From Tolypocladium sp. Sup5 PDA-1 (lineage: Eukaryota; Ascomycota; Sordariomycetes; Hypocreales; Ophiocordycipitaceae): a stretch of DNA of 64,000 bases. Positions 29,341-40,858 of this stretch are shown in pieces; within the stretch, counting starts at the first letter, position 1; each line of letters begins with the position of its first letter. Both the position numbers and the translations under genes were made by a program. The stretch covers positions 744,001 to 808,000 of the forward strand of contig JPHH03000006.1 of the NCBI GenBank assembly GCA_000750105.3. The letters are read 5' to 3'. The notes under the pieces are model-generated. The model was not told where the DNA came from. It worked only from the letters and a program-made list of their open reading frames with translations, and made no database searches.

Positions 29341-31083
29341 ATGCAGAATGTATCGAGGCGACCCTTTGCTCTCATTCGCACGCTCATAGCGCCCCGACAG
29401 ACTGCGCTGCGCACCATGGTGTCCGCCGCCCGGTCTTACAATGTGAGCGACGAAATCGCAACGGTTGCCTACGTCCAACATGCGCATGCTGATGCTGAGA
29501 CCTGCAGGACGCCATCGACGCCCTCAACTCGCTGCAGACGCCCCATGCGGTGATTGAGGCGAGGCGCAAGGCGGGCATACGGCCGGACGCGGCGTCGATG
29601 AAGGAGATGAGGGCATATCTGACCCGGATCGGCTACGCTGTGCGCGCCCACCCTCGCATCTCACATCGCATCACATCTGGGAACTAACATCCTCAAGCCC
29701 GCGGACCTGGACCGCCTAAACATCATCCACGTCGCTGGCACAAAGGGCAAAGGCAGCACCTGCGCCTTCGTCGACTCCATCCTCGCGCAGTACCAGCGCA
29801 CCCGCCGCGCCCCCCGCAAGAGCGGCCTCTTCATCTCGCCCCATCTCATCGCCGTGCGCGAGCGCATCCGCATCAACTCGGCGCCCATATCCGAGGAGCT
29901 GTTCGCCCGGTACTTCTTCGAGGTATGGGACCGCCTCGGGTCCTCGACCGCGGCGGCCGACGACGACACAGTGCCGCTCGGGACGAGGCCGCTGTACGGG
30001 CGCTACCTCACGCTCATGAGCTGGCACGCGTTCCTGCAAGAGGGCGTCGATGTGGCCGTCTACGAGACGGGCATCGGGGGCGAATACGATGCGACGAATC
30101 TTGTTGAGCGGCCCGTAGTGGCGGGCATCAGCACGCTCGGCATCGACCACGTCTTCGTCTTGGGCGACACGGTCGAGAAGATTGCATGGCACAAGGCCGG
30201 CATCATGAAGAAGGGCAGCCCTGCATTCACCATCGAGCAGACTCCCGGCGCAGCGGCCGTCCTGCAGGAACGGGCTCAAGAAAAAGACATCGAGCTCAAA
30301 GTCCTGGGCATCGACCCAAGGCTAAGCAGCGTCAAGATCAAGCCCGATGCGCAGTTCCAGAAGAAGAACGCCACGCTGGCGATTGCCCTCGCAGAGACGG
30401 CCCTGCGGAAGCTGGGCATCGCCGAGACGGAGGGGTCGGCGCTGCCAAAAGAGTTTGTGGATGGGCTCGAACAGACTGTCTTTAGGGGGCGGTGCGAAGT
30501 CAAGGTCGAGGACAAGGTGGCGTGGTACGTTGATGGCGCGCACACGGCAGACAGCCTGAAGATGTCGTCACGGTGGTTTGCCGACGAGACGGCCGACCGG
30601 TGAGTATCCAACCTCCTATACTTTCATCGCTTGCCTATCCTAACAACACTGCAAACTAGCCCCGGGCCAAGAGTCATGATCTTCAATCAGCAAGGCCGCT
30701 CTGAAGCCGTCGACTTCCTCGCCTCCATCCAAAGCACCACCGCGCGCACCACCAGCACAAACGCGCCCTCCTTCGACCACGTCGTCTTCTGCACAAACGT
30801 CACCTACGCCGCAACGGGCTACAAACGCGACTTTGTCAACCACCAGATCGACCCCAAAGACATCGAGAACATGACCGTGCAGCGGCGCTTCGCCGAGAAG
30901 TGGTCCGAGCTGGACCCCGCGGCCAAGGTGATCGTCCTGCCCACCATCGAGGAGGCGCTCGACTATGCGCGGCATGTCGGTCAGGGGCTGGCTCAGGGGC
31001 AGCGGGTGCAGGCGTATGTGACGGGGAGCTTGCACCTGGTGGGCGGCGCGTTGGGGATATTGGAGCAGGCGGACGCGCTGTAG
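29341..31083 (+). CDS. met7: folylpolyglutamate synthase (copy 1, intron-containing)
   Basis: Adds gamma-linked glutamates to folates using ATP, retaining them in cytosol and mitochondria and supporting methionine and purine synthesis. Exons 29341-29442, 29508-29639, 29698-30599 and 30660-31083 give 519 residues. Motifs of the Mur ligase/FPGS family are clear: P-loop HVAGTKGKGST, SPHLIAVRERIRIN, FFEVWDRL, ETGIGGEYDATN, IDHVFVLGDTVEKIAWHKAGI, the WYVDGAHT stretch and the C-terminal VTGSLHLVGGAL. The first 25 residues are Arg-rich and lack acids (SRRPFALIRTLIAPRQ), a likely mitochondrial presequence. A second Met at residue 26 could start the cytosolic form, as known for FPGS of other eukaryotes. 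It is convergent with a second FPGS gene only 54 bp away. Confidence 0.95.
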
Positions 31084-31137
31084 GATACGGATGGGGAACA
31101 AACGCTTGAGTATTTTGGGTATAGAAGCATGAAACAT

Positions 31138-32736
31138 CTACAATAGACTGTCGGGCTCCAACGCCCGCAAGATACCTCCCACAAGATGCAGACTCCCCGT
31201 CACCAGCACCTTGGGCTTCCCGCCGCCGATCTGCTGCCGAGCGATCCTCCTGGCCTCCGCGACGGTGTCCTCGATGTTACCAAACGTGCTTGTCGAGCAA
31301 CCGGGGACGTCGCTCATCAGCGCCGCTGCCGCCTCCTGCACGCTCATATCAACCGGCTCCTCGCTGGACAGCCGTGCCTGGTCATTGCGTGTAAACAGGG
31401 CGTGGCGGAAGACATCTCCGCAACGCGTCTCTCGGCCGACGGCGTCGAGCAGCCCGGCGAGTAGCTGTGTTGCGTCCCTCTCCTGCTGGTTGAATATCAA
31501 GATGACCGACTCGTGTTTCTCCAGCGACTGGGAGAGCCACCTGGCAACCTCTTGCAAGCTCTCCCTCGTGTGCGCGCCGTCCAAAAGCCATGTGACATCC
31601 TCTTGTTCGACGACCTCGCACCGGCCGCGCAGTCGTGCCTCGCGCAAGCCCTTGACCATCTCTCGGGGAATGTCTCGGAGGGCCGCGGCAGGCTCGCTGT
31701 TCATGGCCAGATGCTCCCGCACCGCCATCACCGCAAGCGCCTGATTGCTCTTCTGAAAGCCGCCTCTCAGCATGCCATCCACGCCTCCCCATTGCTTCAC
31801 TAGAGCATCGTCAGCTTCGACCAGGTTGGCACCCTTCTCAGACGCCCTCGCCCTGAGAACTTCCATGACGCTCGGCTGCCTGTCCAATCTCCTGGCGAAG
31901 CCCTTGACTCCGCGCTTCAAGATACCAGCCTTGTGCCACGCAATCTTCTCTACCGTATCTCCGAGCATGGCGACGTGATCAATCCCCAGCTGCGATATCA
32001 CCGCCGCAGATACCGCCTCTGGCGGCAGCACATTCGTCGCGTCATACTCGCCCCCAATGCCACACTCCATGACAACATTCTTGATTCCCTTGCTCAGGAA
32101 GATATGCCACGCGAGTATCGTCAGGAACCGGAAAAAGAACGGCTTCGACTCCGGGCCCTCCGCCTGCGCCGCACTCTTGCCCTCGGCGCGCGCTGCCTCC
32201 GTGAACCTGTCCCACACCTCAAAGAACCCCCTGGCGAACTCTTCCTGGCCGACCGGCTCGCCGTTGATGGCGATACGCTCCCGCGGGCTGACCAAGTGCG
32301 GGCTGGTGTACGTGCCCACGGCGCCGTACTTGCGCAGCATGGCCGTCGCGTATGCGCACACGGATCCCTTGCCCTTTGTGCCGGCGACGTGGATGTGCCG
32401 CATGCGCGCAAGGTCCTGGGGCGAGTAGCCTGCGCGACGCAGCCAGCCGAGCATCTCTGGGATAGCAGCCGCGTTCAATTCCTGGGGAGTGGCCTTCTTA
32501 TCGAATAGCAGGGTAGTCGTGCGATTGGATTGCAGCTGGTCCAGCTTCTCGAGAGCCTCGGCGTATCCGCGCGTCGCCATGCTGAAGAACCGGCTCCGGC
32601 AGGTTGATCTATTGAAGACGAGATTTGCCCAACGCGGTGCCCAACATGAATTTGAACATGAAGCCTCGATGGCAAGAAGCACCGATGAGGCGCGGTTGGC
32701 GTTGGCTGTCAGCTTGTTGGGTATTTTCATGGCCAT
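31138..32736 (-). CDS. folylpolyglutamate synthase-like protein (copy 2, intronless)
   Basis: Single exon, 532 residues from the ATG at 32736. It keeps the FPGS signature set: HVAGTKGKGSVCAY, SPHLVSPRERIAIN, FFEVWDRF, CGIGGEYDATN, IDHVAMLGDTVEKIAWHKAGI, LLDGAHT and VTGSLHLVGGIL. These match copy 1 more closely than the dihydrofolate synthase Fol3, whose P-loop reads differently (GTNGKGS). The N-terminal 52 residues are Arg/Ser/Ala-rich with a single acid, consistent with a mitochondrial presequence. MATRGYAEALEKL at 32580 looks like the cytosolic start. The lack of introns contrasts with three in copy 1. All catalytic motifs look intact, so it is probably active, but substrate preference could differ. 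The two genes lie tail to tail. Confidence 0.9.
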   Translation of the reverse strand: MAMKIPNKLTANANRASSVLLAIEASCSNSCWAPRWANLVFNRSTCRSRFFSMATRGYAEALEKLDQLQSNRTTTLLFDKKATPQELNAAAIPEMLGWLRRAGYSPQDLARMRHIHVAGTKGKGSVCAYATAMLRKYGAVGTYTSPHLVSPRERIAINGEPVGQEEFARGFFEVWDRFTEAARAEGKSAAQAEGPESKPFFFRFLTILAWHIFLSKGIKNVVMECGIGGEYDATNVLPPEAVSAAVISQLGIDHVAMLGDTVEKIAWHKAGILKRGVKGFARRLDRQPSVMEVLRARASEKGANLVEADDALVKQWGGVDGMLRGGFQKSNQALAVMAVREHLAMNSEPAAALRDIPREMVKGLREARLRGRCEVVEQEDVTWLLDGAHTRESLQEVARWLSQSLEKHESVILIFNQQERDATQLLAGLLDAVGRETRCGDVFRHALFTRNDQARLSSEEPVDMSVQEAAAALMSDVPGCSTSTFGNIEDTVAEARRIARQQIGGGKPKVLVTGSLHLVGGILRALEPDSLL

Positions 32737-33266
32737 CTAGTAGGGCAGGAGTAAAGTCCCACAGAGTGATGATTTGTTGACGCCTGCAACGAGTAATGCG
32801 ATATGACGGCCTGGGACGATTGCCTTGGGAAAGAAGCCAATGGTGAAAGCGGCATATGGCGTTTAATCATGTTGACTGCGCGCTTTTGGTGACTGCAGAC
32901 AAACGACTGGTGTAGTGTGCATGACTGAGGTGAGATGCCACTGCGGAGTCGTCCATAGTCCGTACTCGGCGTGGACATATGTACGTTAATCATCACAGCC
33001 TGTGGTTGCGCCGACCCATTTAAAAACCCATGCGACAACCATCAACAGTCGTCAGCAACCGACACACAACTCAATAGTGCCAGGTATGAGAATACAGCTC
33101 TGACGGGACATGGAAGAGCCACCGTACAATTCAAAGGCAAGCCTCTTGTAAATCCTGTCGCAACATACGCCTTCTGTGTCTATTCATATCTAGTACACGG
33201 GCCAGCGGCCCTTCTAGGCACATCCATCCCCCTCCCAATATACAGGACAAAGAAGACATTCCCATT
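32737..33266. promoter_or_regulatory. upstream region of FPGS copy 2; 3' flank of mic60
   Basis: 530 bp without a gene. No TATA or repeated motif identified. Confidence 0.35.
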
Positions 33267-35427
33267 TTAATCTACCCTCAAGCTCTGTAGCCGTGCCTCC
33301 GTGGCAATGACCTGTGAACAAGCTGTTAGCATCACGTTGCATTCCAAGGAATGGAGTTGGTACTCACGTCAAGCGCCTGCTGGACCTCCAGCACCTTGCG
33401 GACCTCGCCCATCCAGTCCTTGCTGAGCGTCTTCGCCCACCCTTGAAGGCCATTCATCTCTCTCGCCGCGGAATCCAGGTCGCCCTCCTCGAGATAGGTC
33501 TGGGTGCGCGTCAGGATGCTCTCTACGTCGCCTCCCTCTGCAAGACCCTCCTTCTTGAACATGACGTGGCTGAGAACCCAGCTGGAGGCGTGGCTGGCAA
33601 CACCAGCGTCGTCGGGCAATAGCGAGGCTTTCCGGACCTCACCGGCGACCCGGCGGAACCTGTCAATCAGCTGAGACGAGGTGGAGATGCCTCGCTGATA
33701 GGCAGCAGGGTTGACCGAGGCGATGGCTGCGTCTACGACGGCATCATCGGTGGCAATCTCCTTCAGGGCAACAAGCTCGCGGATAAAGGGTCGCGGGTGC
33801 TGGGCGTCTTCGAGGCTGGCGCGGACAGCTTCAACTGCCACGTGCAGCTGCTGGGTCTTGAGGTTGGAGTCGACGACGTCGTTCCATCCAACAGTCAGCT
33901 TCTCCAAATCCGACACAGCCGAGGACAGCTCGGTCAGCTTGCCCAGGCGGCCTTCGCGCTCCTGCTCAACGCGATCCTTGACATCCTGAACAAAGTCCTT
34001 CTTGAGCGCCAAGGCTTGCTCCAGGAGCTGGTTGTGGAGCTTCTCCTCGTTGAGCTTCTTCTCACGCTCCATCAGGAGGTTGACTCGCTCGTCGTAGCTC
34101 TCGCGGACCGTCTTCATTTCCTGCTCAAACTCCCGCCGCCAGTCAATCTCTTGCGCCAGCATTGTGTTCTCGACTCGCTTGATCAGCTCGGTAGCAGCCT
34201 TGTCAAATTCCTCAATCGAAGACTTGACCTCGCCGGCAGCCTTCCTCTCGACGGTGCTCTTCATGGCCTTGAGCTTGCCGCCAACGCGGGTGATCTCGTT
34301 CTTGGCCTTGTTGATAGTCGTACCATACTTTCCGTGAGCTCCATCAGCGTTGATGACCAGGATCAGGTCGTTGAGCATGTGCACGAGATCGCGGACAACG
34401 GGCTCCTTGGCGTCAGGGAGCGCCATAAGATCGATCGGCTTCAGTGGCGGAAACTTGGACGGCTCATTGACCTCGGGCGCCTTGAAGGATTCGGAAGAGG
34501 ACTTGGTAGAATTATTGGCGACAGGCGCGACCTTCTCAGCAGCTTTGATAGGTGTAGGCTCAGACTCCAATGCAGGAGGCTTCGGTGACGAGGTCTTGTC
34601 GGGCTCGTCCTGGGGCTTCGAAGACGGCTTGCTAGGCGGCTTCGAGGACGCGGAGGAGGCGCTTGAGTGGCGTCCGGAAGGCTCAGCACTGTCCGCGACT
34701 CTCCACGAGGCACCGCTCTGCGCAGGGATTCTGACCTGCTGCTCGGCGTCGCGGGGCTTCGACTCGCGTGCAATGGCGTTGGGGAACCTCTTGCGGAACT
34801 CCAGCTCCTCCAGGTACAGCACAGTCTGCTCCCCGAAGGGGACGTACTCGGTGAAGAAGTCATGGAAGTTGTCATTGATGCGCGAGTACCAGACACCTCC
34901 ACCAAAGCCGACGGCGCCGAGCAGGACCAGGGTGAGGACAAAGTTCCTCAGTCTCCGGAAGAAGCCCTTCTTTCTCGGCGGCGGCGGCGGCGGCGTAGCG
35001 ATCTTGCTCTGCAGAACCGCGGACTCGCCGACATCGTCGATGGTCGTCGTCGGCTGGGGCTGCCCGCTGGCGGCTTCCTCAGGGGTGGGCGGCGTCAACG
35101 GAACGTCCTTGACAGCCGCGGGTTTCGTCTCGCCCAGGTCAGCCGGCGGCGGGGTTCGCTCAGAGCTCAGGGTCTCGGAAGTAGGCAGGATGGGAGGCTT
35201 CGACGCGTCTTCACCGGGCTTTTTCTGATCGGCAAAGGACCTCTATAACACAATTGTCAGCGGCTATCCGACCCTATCGCCTGCGCATGAAGGCGCTTCT
35301 GCAGGGAACTTACGATACCCAGCGGGCCGGCTCGTCGCGACGCCGCAATGGGCCATTGGCGCCCAGCAGCAGCCGCAATGGGCGTGCCGCCTAGCAGCCT
35401 TGCTGACCGAAGCGATGATCGCAACAT
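33267..35427 (-). CDS. mic60: MICOS subunit Mic60 (mitofilin)
   Basis: Inner mitochondrial membrane protein that shapes cristae junctions. Exons 35427-35314, 35242-33368 and 33311-33267 give 677 residues. The N-terminus (MLRSSLRSARLLGG...RRAGPLGI) is an Arg-rich presequence. A Pro-rich linker with a run of six prolines leads to a basic patch (RKKGFFRRLRN) and one membrane helix at about residues 137-160 (FVLTLVLLGAVGFGGGVWY). Then comes the family block EYVPFGEQTVLYLEELEFRKRFPN, a Ser/Lys-rich linker, a long coiled coil and the C-terminal mitofilin domain (about residues 480-660). The last exon is only 45 bp and encodes VIATEARLQSLRVD, the conserved C-terminal end. Introns have GCTAAC-type branch points. 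Assignment is secure. Confidence 0.95.
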
Positions 35428-36213
35428 GGGGAATTCAATGGCCAGCAGGGGCACGTGTGGTTTGGAGGTTGCAGCTGGTCGCCGTGTCGAAGTTGGCGGC
35501 AGGACAAAAACGCTCAGGGCAAAAGTTCGGCTAAAGCAAGCTCCGGATCTCCCTGACGTGATGCCGAGCGGCAGGAACCGGGAGTGACGCAACCACTCAA
35601 CAGCCACACTCAACAGCCACTTGCAGGCACCAGCAATGTAGGAAGGACAGTCCAAGTCGGCCTCAATTCAATTTAACTGAAAGAAATATCACTCCGAGGA
35701 CAGGATAAGACTGAACGTGCGCCAGAGCCAGGGAGGCTTTATTATGTGTTGGGATTGTATGGTAGGCGCTCTCCGGGCCGAAGCAGCATCGGCCGAGCCG
35801 GAGTCGGCTTCAGAGCCTCAGCCTGGTGAAGAGGATCTATTAGATGCTGACACAGGTTCAACCACTACACGTCCTCATGAATCCATCGTGTGATGCTCCC
35901 AACCTCTTCAGACACTGCCCTGCCCGAGCAATACCCTCGATAGTCCAGACTAAAGCAGCTCCCCGCAAATACAGCTGATAATATGAAATTTAATATTAAG
36001 AAAGTGAACCAAAAAGCAATAGAAATGTGTCTGCCAATGGACCCTCCAACCCAAGACTCCGAGAAACATACGACGCACTTGAGCCCGCGGGCGCAAGCCA
36101 CTCTCCAGTCACTACTGTCAGTCTATCCCCAGCTTAACCTGATCGTTTCCATAGATGCGTGGACGGTGCACTGCGAGGGACACCATCTGTTCGGGGGCGT
36201 TGGAGCAGCGGGT
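35428..36213. promoter_or_regulatory. upstream region of mic60; 3' flank of the Rab5 gene
   Basis: 786 bp without a gene. A CACGTG hexamer lies at about 35451-35456, close to the mic60 start. AT-rich sequence at 35970-36020 is probably 3' UTR of the Rab gene. Confidence 0.4.
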
Positions 36214-37117
36214 TTAGCAGCTGCAAGGCCCGCTGGCATTGGTGTTGGCGTTCTCAGGTGTCAGGCTGACGCCGGGTCGCTGGCCCGGACGGGCGTGCCG
36301 GGATCCGACCTGATCCAGCGGCAGCTTCTTAGCAATAGCAGTGAAGAGTTCCCGAACGTTCTCGGCGGTCTTGGCGGACGTCTCGAAGAACAGAAGCCCG
36401 GCTTCCCGTGCGTAGGCTTCGGCGTCGGCGGTGGGGATCGCTCGCTTATCGGGCTGCTCGGTGACCAAGTCAAGCTTGTTGCCGGCGAGCGCGATGATGA
36501 TGTTCTCGTTGGCTTGGCGCTGAAGCTCCTTGACCCAGGCCTTGGCCTTGTCCAAGGATGACTATAGGCGGGCCGGTTAGTACTGCTGTTGCGCGACTGC
36601 GACAAATGTGGACGTACAGATTGCGTGATATCGTAAACGACTACGGCGCAGTTGGCGTTTCGGTAGTACATGGGTGCCAGGGACTTGTATCGCTCTTGAC
36701 CGGCGGTATCCCAGATCTCGAACTTGACTGTAGTGTTCTCGTCGAGAGAGATGGTCTGAGTGAGGAAGGCGGCGCCGATGGTTGATTCTCTAAAAGAGTC
36801 GAATTGGTCCTGGGAGGCTGGTCAGCCCCGACAACAAATCATCCCAACTCTCGCAACAACCATCGCAACCCACCTTGACAAAGCGCAGGACTATTGAGCT
36901 CTGTGGACATGGTTAGCCAGTCGATCGCGAGCTCGAGTCGACCATTTCAATTCACCTTTCCAACAGCAGATTCTCCTGTGCGCGTGCTGTTAGTACGAAG
37001 TGCACTGGGGCGAAGAGACGCTCGGAACGCCAGGAGCGTACCAAGAAGAACGAGCTTGAACTGCGCAAAGCGGCTGTTCATGCCGCGACCGCCGGCAGGT
37101 GGTCCTCGGGCTGCCAT
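36214..37117 (-). CDS. ypt5: Rab5-type small GTPase (Ypt5/Vps21 family)
   Basis: Early-endosome Rab GTPase controlling homotypic fusion and vacuolar sorting. Five exons, 37117-37042, 36975-36956, 36900-36874, 36809-36618 and 36561-36214, give 220 residues. All GTPase motifs are present: GESAVGKSS, STIGAAFLTQT, WDTAGQERY, GNKLD and ETSAKT. STIGAAFLTQ in switch I and the RYKSLAPMYYR segment after G3 are the Rab5 subfamily signatures. The C-terminus ends CSC, a double geranylgeranylation signal. Exons 2 and 3 are microexons of 20 and 27 nt that carry the P-loop and following helix. They are required to restore GESAVGKSSIVLRF. The first 12 residues are a Gly/Pro/Arg-rich extension. Confidence 0.94.
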
Positions 37118-37994
37118 GATGGGCTCGTAGGGGCGGCGTATGGGGGGTTGTCGGTTGCGGGTGAGAGACGGCCGCGAGCGGTATGCGGCTCAACAATCGG
37201 AGTGCTGGGCTCGACTCTGTCCCAACGTCGGTGCGCTGCGGATCGCGGGAGATGAGGGCAGCGAATACGGTCGATAAAGGGCAGCAGCGCTAAGGTGCAG
37301 AGGTCGGAGTCGTTCTGCCTGGCGCTGACGACGTCGACGAGCAGATGGGATCGGTGCGGATGCGGGTTGGCGGGAGACGTACGAGTACGTATGAGGCACA
37401 CGTCAGGCTGGCGGGAGGCGATGGTGGTTGGCGGTGCTTGCGGTGTTGCTGCAGGTGGGTGGCCTGCTGATGGTGCCTCTGGGGGGTCGGCGTCTGAGAG
37501 GTCAGCAGACGGGCGCCTCAGTTAGCCTATTAGGTAAGCACTGCTCGTTGTTGGAAGCCTGTTGAGGGGGTTCTTGGCGCAGCGCTGTCACTGAGAGGCG
37601 CCCACGGTGCTCGGCGTCCGTCAGGATCCAGTGCGCTGGAATCTTCACAAGCCAGTGGCAGAGCCGAGCCCAGGAACAGCCTAGCGAGGTCCATGTACCT
37701 GGCAGGGTCCACCACAGTGACTTTGGTGCTACGGACCTACGAGTAAGGTACTGATAATACGCTGTGCCGTGACGACGTTCCGCAGGGGCTGTGTTGCACC
37801 GGAGCTTCGCTGGCATCATCGCATCCGATGTCGTAGCTCCATCAACACCACCGCCGCCCTCTTTTGATGGTTGCGACAGCAGGCCTCACATCGCAACAAA
37901 CCACACGCAGGTCGCGACCGTGACGAGTCCGACGACGGTCGAGGACGCTCTCTTGTTTGACAGCAATATCGCCTGCGCGCGATTCTCATCCACC
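37118..37994. promoter_or_regulatory. divergent promoter of the Rab5 gene and sac1
   Basis: 877 bp between start codons. Sequence immediately upstream of 37995 is typical leader with CACCATG context. No TATA box found. An apparent open stretch from 37791 in the sac1 frame is 5' leader. Confidence 0.4.
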
Positions 37995-40260
37995 ATGGCG
38001 CCCCTGGCCGCGGTGAAGCTGCCTTACCGCGACATTAACGTTAAGGTTACCAACGACGCCTATACTTTTACTTCGCCCTCGTCTCCCGATGCGCCGGCGC
38101 TGCTAATCGACCGTCCTACCGGTGATGTTCGCCTGGCTGATGGTGCCCTGCATGCCGGGAAGCGCGCCACCCGCGTCTCGAGCATCGCGGGCATCTTGGG
38201 CGTCATCCAGCTGCGGCTAGGTCTGTATTTGGCCAGTTTCCTCTGCCGAGGACCCTATACTAAACGTCTGCAGACAAATATGTCATCATCATCAGCAAGG
38301 CCCAGCCAATGGGCCGCCTCAAGGGCCATATGGTCTACAAGGTCATCGCAACCGAGATCCTGCCCATGCGCGAGCGCCAGATCCACGATCCCGATGAGGA
38401 CACCTTCATCAGCCTCCTCAAGACCTTCCTCCACCAAGGCCCCATGTACTTTTCGTACTCGATCGATCTCACAAACTCCTTCCAACGCCAATCGCAGGCC
38501 GACTCCTCCAACCCGCTGTGGATGAGGGCCGACGACCGGTTCTTCTTCAACAAGCACCTGCAGTCCGACCTGATCGATTTCCGCAGACGAGGTTCGAGGA
38601 ACCAGCCCGGCTCGCAGCATGGGGTCGACCCCTACATTCTGCCGTGCATATTTGGCATGTTGGAGATTAAGCCAACCACGTTCAAGAAGACCTCCCTCAC
38701 CCTGGTCTTGATCTCGCGGAGATCGCGGTACCGCGGTGGCACGAGATACTTCACTCGCGGCGTGGACGAGGACGGCCACGTGGCAAACTACAACGAGACG
38801 GAGCAGATCATTGTTCTTAATGACAGCAGTAGTGGTCTGGGTGGCTACGCTGGCAGCTCCGACATGCAGAGCGGCAAGTTTGGCACTTCGACGGGGCAGG
38901 AGATGCAGATCATGTCCTACGTCCAGACCCGAGGAAGCGTCCCGACCTATTGGTCCGAGATCAACAGCTTGCGCTACGTCCCCAAACTCCAGGTCCGTAG
39001 CACGGAAGCGGGTTCCTCGGCCGCGCAGAAGCACTTTGACGAGCAGATTCGGCTCTACGGTGACAACTACCTCATCAACCTGGTCAACCAAAAGGGGCGA
39101 GAGTGCAGGGTCAAGGAGTCGTACGAGCAAATGGTTCAGTCTCTTGTCTCAGAACCCAAGGAGCACCGCGAGGCCGATAGGCTCACCGAGGAGAAGTTCA
39201 CAACCATCCAGCCTGGGTCGAAGCTCCAGGAGTTTGACCGCTTGCACTACGTCTACTTTGACTACCACTCCGAAACCAAGGGCATGAAGATGCACAAGGC
39301 GTACGCGCTCGTGGAGAGGCTTCACGAAGCGCTCGCCGCTCAGAGCTACTTCCGCGGCGTCGATACGCCCGCAAACGTTGACGGCCGGATGGACGCTCGC
39401 AGCCTCCAGACCAGCGTCATGCGTACCAACTGCATGGATTGCCTCGACCGCACCAATGTCGTCCAGAGCATGTTTGCGCGATACACTCTCGACCGCATCT
39501 TCGAGGACCTCGGCCTCATGGCGCGTGGAGCTACCTTCCGCGACGAGGACCCGGCGTTCGAGTTCATCTTCCGCAACATGTGGGCTGACAACGCCGACGT
39601 GGTGTCGTCGTCTTACTCCGGAACCGGTGCTATGAAGACGGACGTGACCCGGACAGGCAAGCGCACCAAGATGGGCGCTTTGCAGGATGCCCGCATTGGC
39701 GTCACTCGGTACTATCTCAACAACTTCAGGGACGGGCCCCGTCAGGACTCGTTTGACCTGTTCCTGGGCGCATACCAGCCTAGCCAGACCAACATCGGCA
39801 CCAGCCTCGTCTTCGTAGACCGGCGCCCGCTCCTCATCCAGTCCATCCCGTACTTCCTGGCGTTTAGCGTCTTCATTGTCCTCGTCGGCTTCTTCACCAA
39901 GCGCGACCCCGACGCCAGGGTCCTGCCCATGCGCCTCTTCATCCTCTTCTGGAGTGCCGTCGCGGCGTACTGCTTCCATTTCATCTGGACCCATGGCATG
40001 CTCTACGTAAGTCTCTTTCATCCCTTTCCCCGCCCTCTAGCATTCTGTCCATGTACATCTTCCACGATAGCTGACATCATGCTTTCCAGGTCAACTGGCC
40101 GCGCCTCAACCCCCGGCCCTTTGCCGTCGACGGCTACGGGGAGCACTACACCAAGGCGCGCAAGGACGCCGTCATCGGGCCGTTTGTCGCGCGGCACGAG
40201 AGGGGGCTCAGCACGGCGCGCTATCTTAATGCGGAGGAGGGCAAGAAGAGGATTGAATAG
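37995..40260 (+). CDS. sac1: Sac1 phosphoinositide phosphatase
   Basis: ER/Golgi membrane phosphatase that removes the 4-phosphate from PI4P. Exons 37995-38220, 38274-40006 and 40090-40260 give 709 residues. The catalytic CX5R motif reads RTNCMDCLDRTN, with C462 and R468. Other Sac-domain blocks are visible: GILGVIQL, DKYVIIISK, HVANYNETEQI, QTRGSVPTYWSE and FDYHSETKGMK. Two hydrophobic helices near residues 580-640 (IPYFLAFSVFIVLVGFF and LFILFWSAVAAYCFHFIW) anchor it in the ER as in yeast Sac1. The last exon gives the cytosolic tail VNWPRLNPRPFAVDGYG. Both introns are GT-AG and the joins keep the family alignment. Assignment is secure. Confidence 0.96.
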
Positions 40261-40621
40261 ATGCTTGATACTTTCTGGGTCAAAGAACACATTTATTGGG
40301 GATTTTTGTGGCTGTGTTTTCTTCTCACTTTTTCAGATTAGAACGTCTCTGGTACGGGTAGACGTAGTTGGCATGTGGCCTAGAACCCAGTTGACGTGGG
40401 TGAATCATTCCAATTCAAGAGTTACGTCCTCAAAATGCATGCTCCTCGGCTACAATCACACTACAAGGCAATTCCTGAGATGCAAAAAGCGGCCTTTTCA
40501 GTATCATGAATTACAACTCTTCATCTAGTTACACAGAGACGGAAGAGGTCCTCTCAACCGAAGCAACCACTCCGAGGCTGTGCTCGCATAAAACGCAAAT
40601 CTACACCTACACACGAAATAC

Positions 40622-40682
<61 letters not shown>

Positions 40683-40858
40683 GATATAATGAAGGCGTGG
40701 GGGTATCAAACCGTAATCCAAAATGTGAAAACAAAGCATAGTATACTGGCAATCCCAAAATCGCCAACCCTCGCCATACATGCTTCGTGCTTTGTACAGC
40801 CAGGCTAGGAGGCAAAGGAAAGGGTGAGAGGCGGCACAGAGGAGGGCATGAGCATGGA
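40261..40858. other. convergent intergenic interval between sac1 and the tail-anchored protein gene
   Basis: 598 bp of AT-richer UTR-like sequence. It holds the GA microsatellite listed separately and no gene. Confidence 0.45.
40624..40676. repeat. (AG)n microsatellite, about 26 units
   Basis: Uninterrupted AG dinucleotide run of 53 bases. It lies between the convergent 3' ends of sac1 and the following gene, probably in a 3' UTR. It is likely to vary in length between strains. Confidence 0.98.

Noticed and set aside
31138..32736. Dihydrofolate synthase (Fol3) as the identity of the second FPGS-like gene
   Set aside because: The P-loop reads GTKGKGS, and FFEVWDRF and GIGGEYDATN match FPGS copy 1. 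Dihydrofolate synthase proteins carry a GTNGKGS-type loop.
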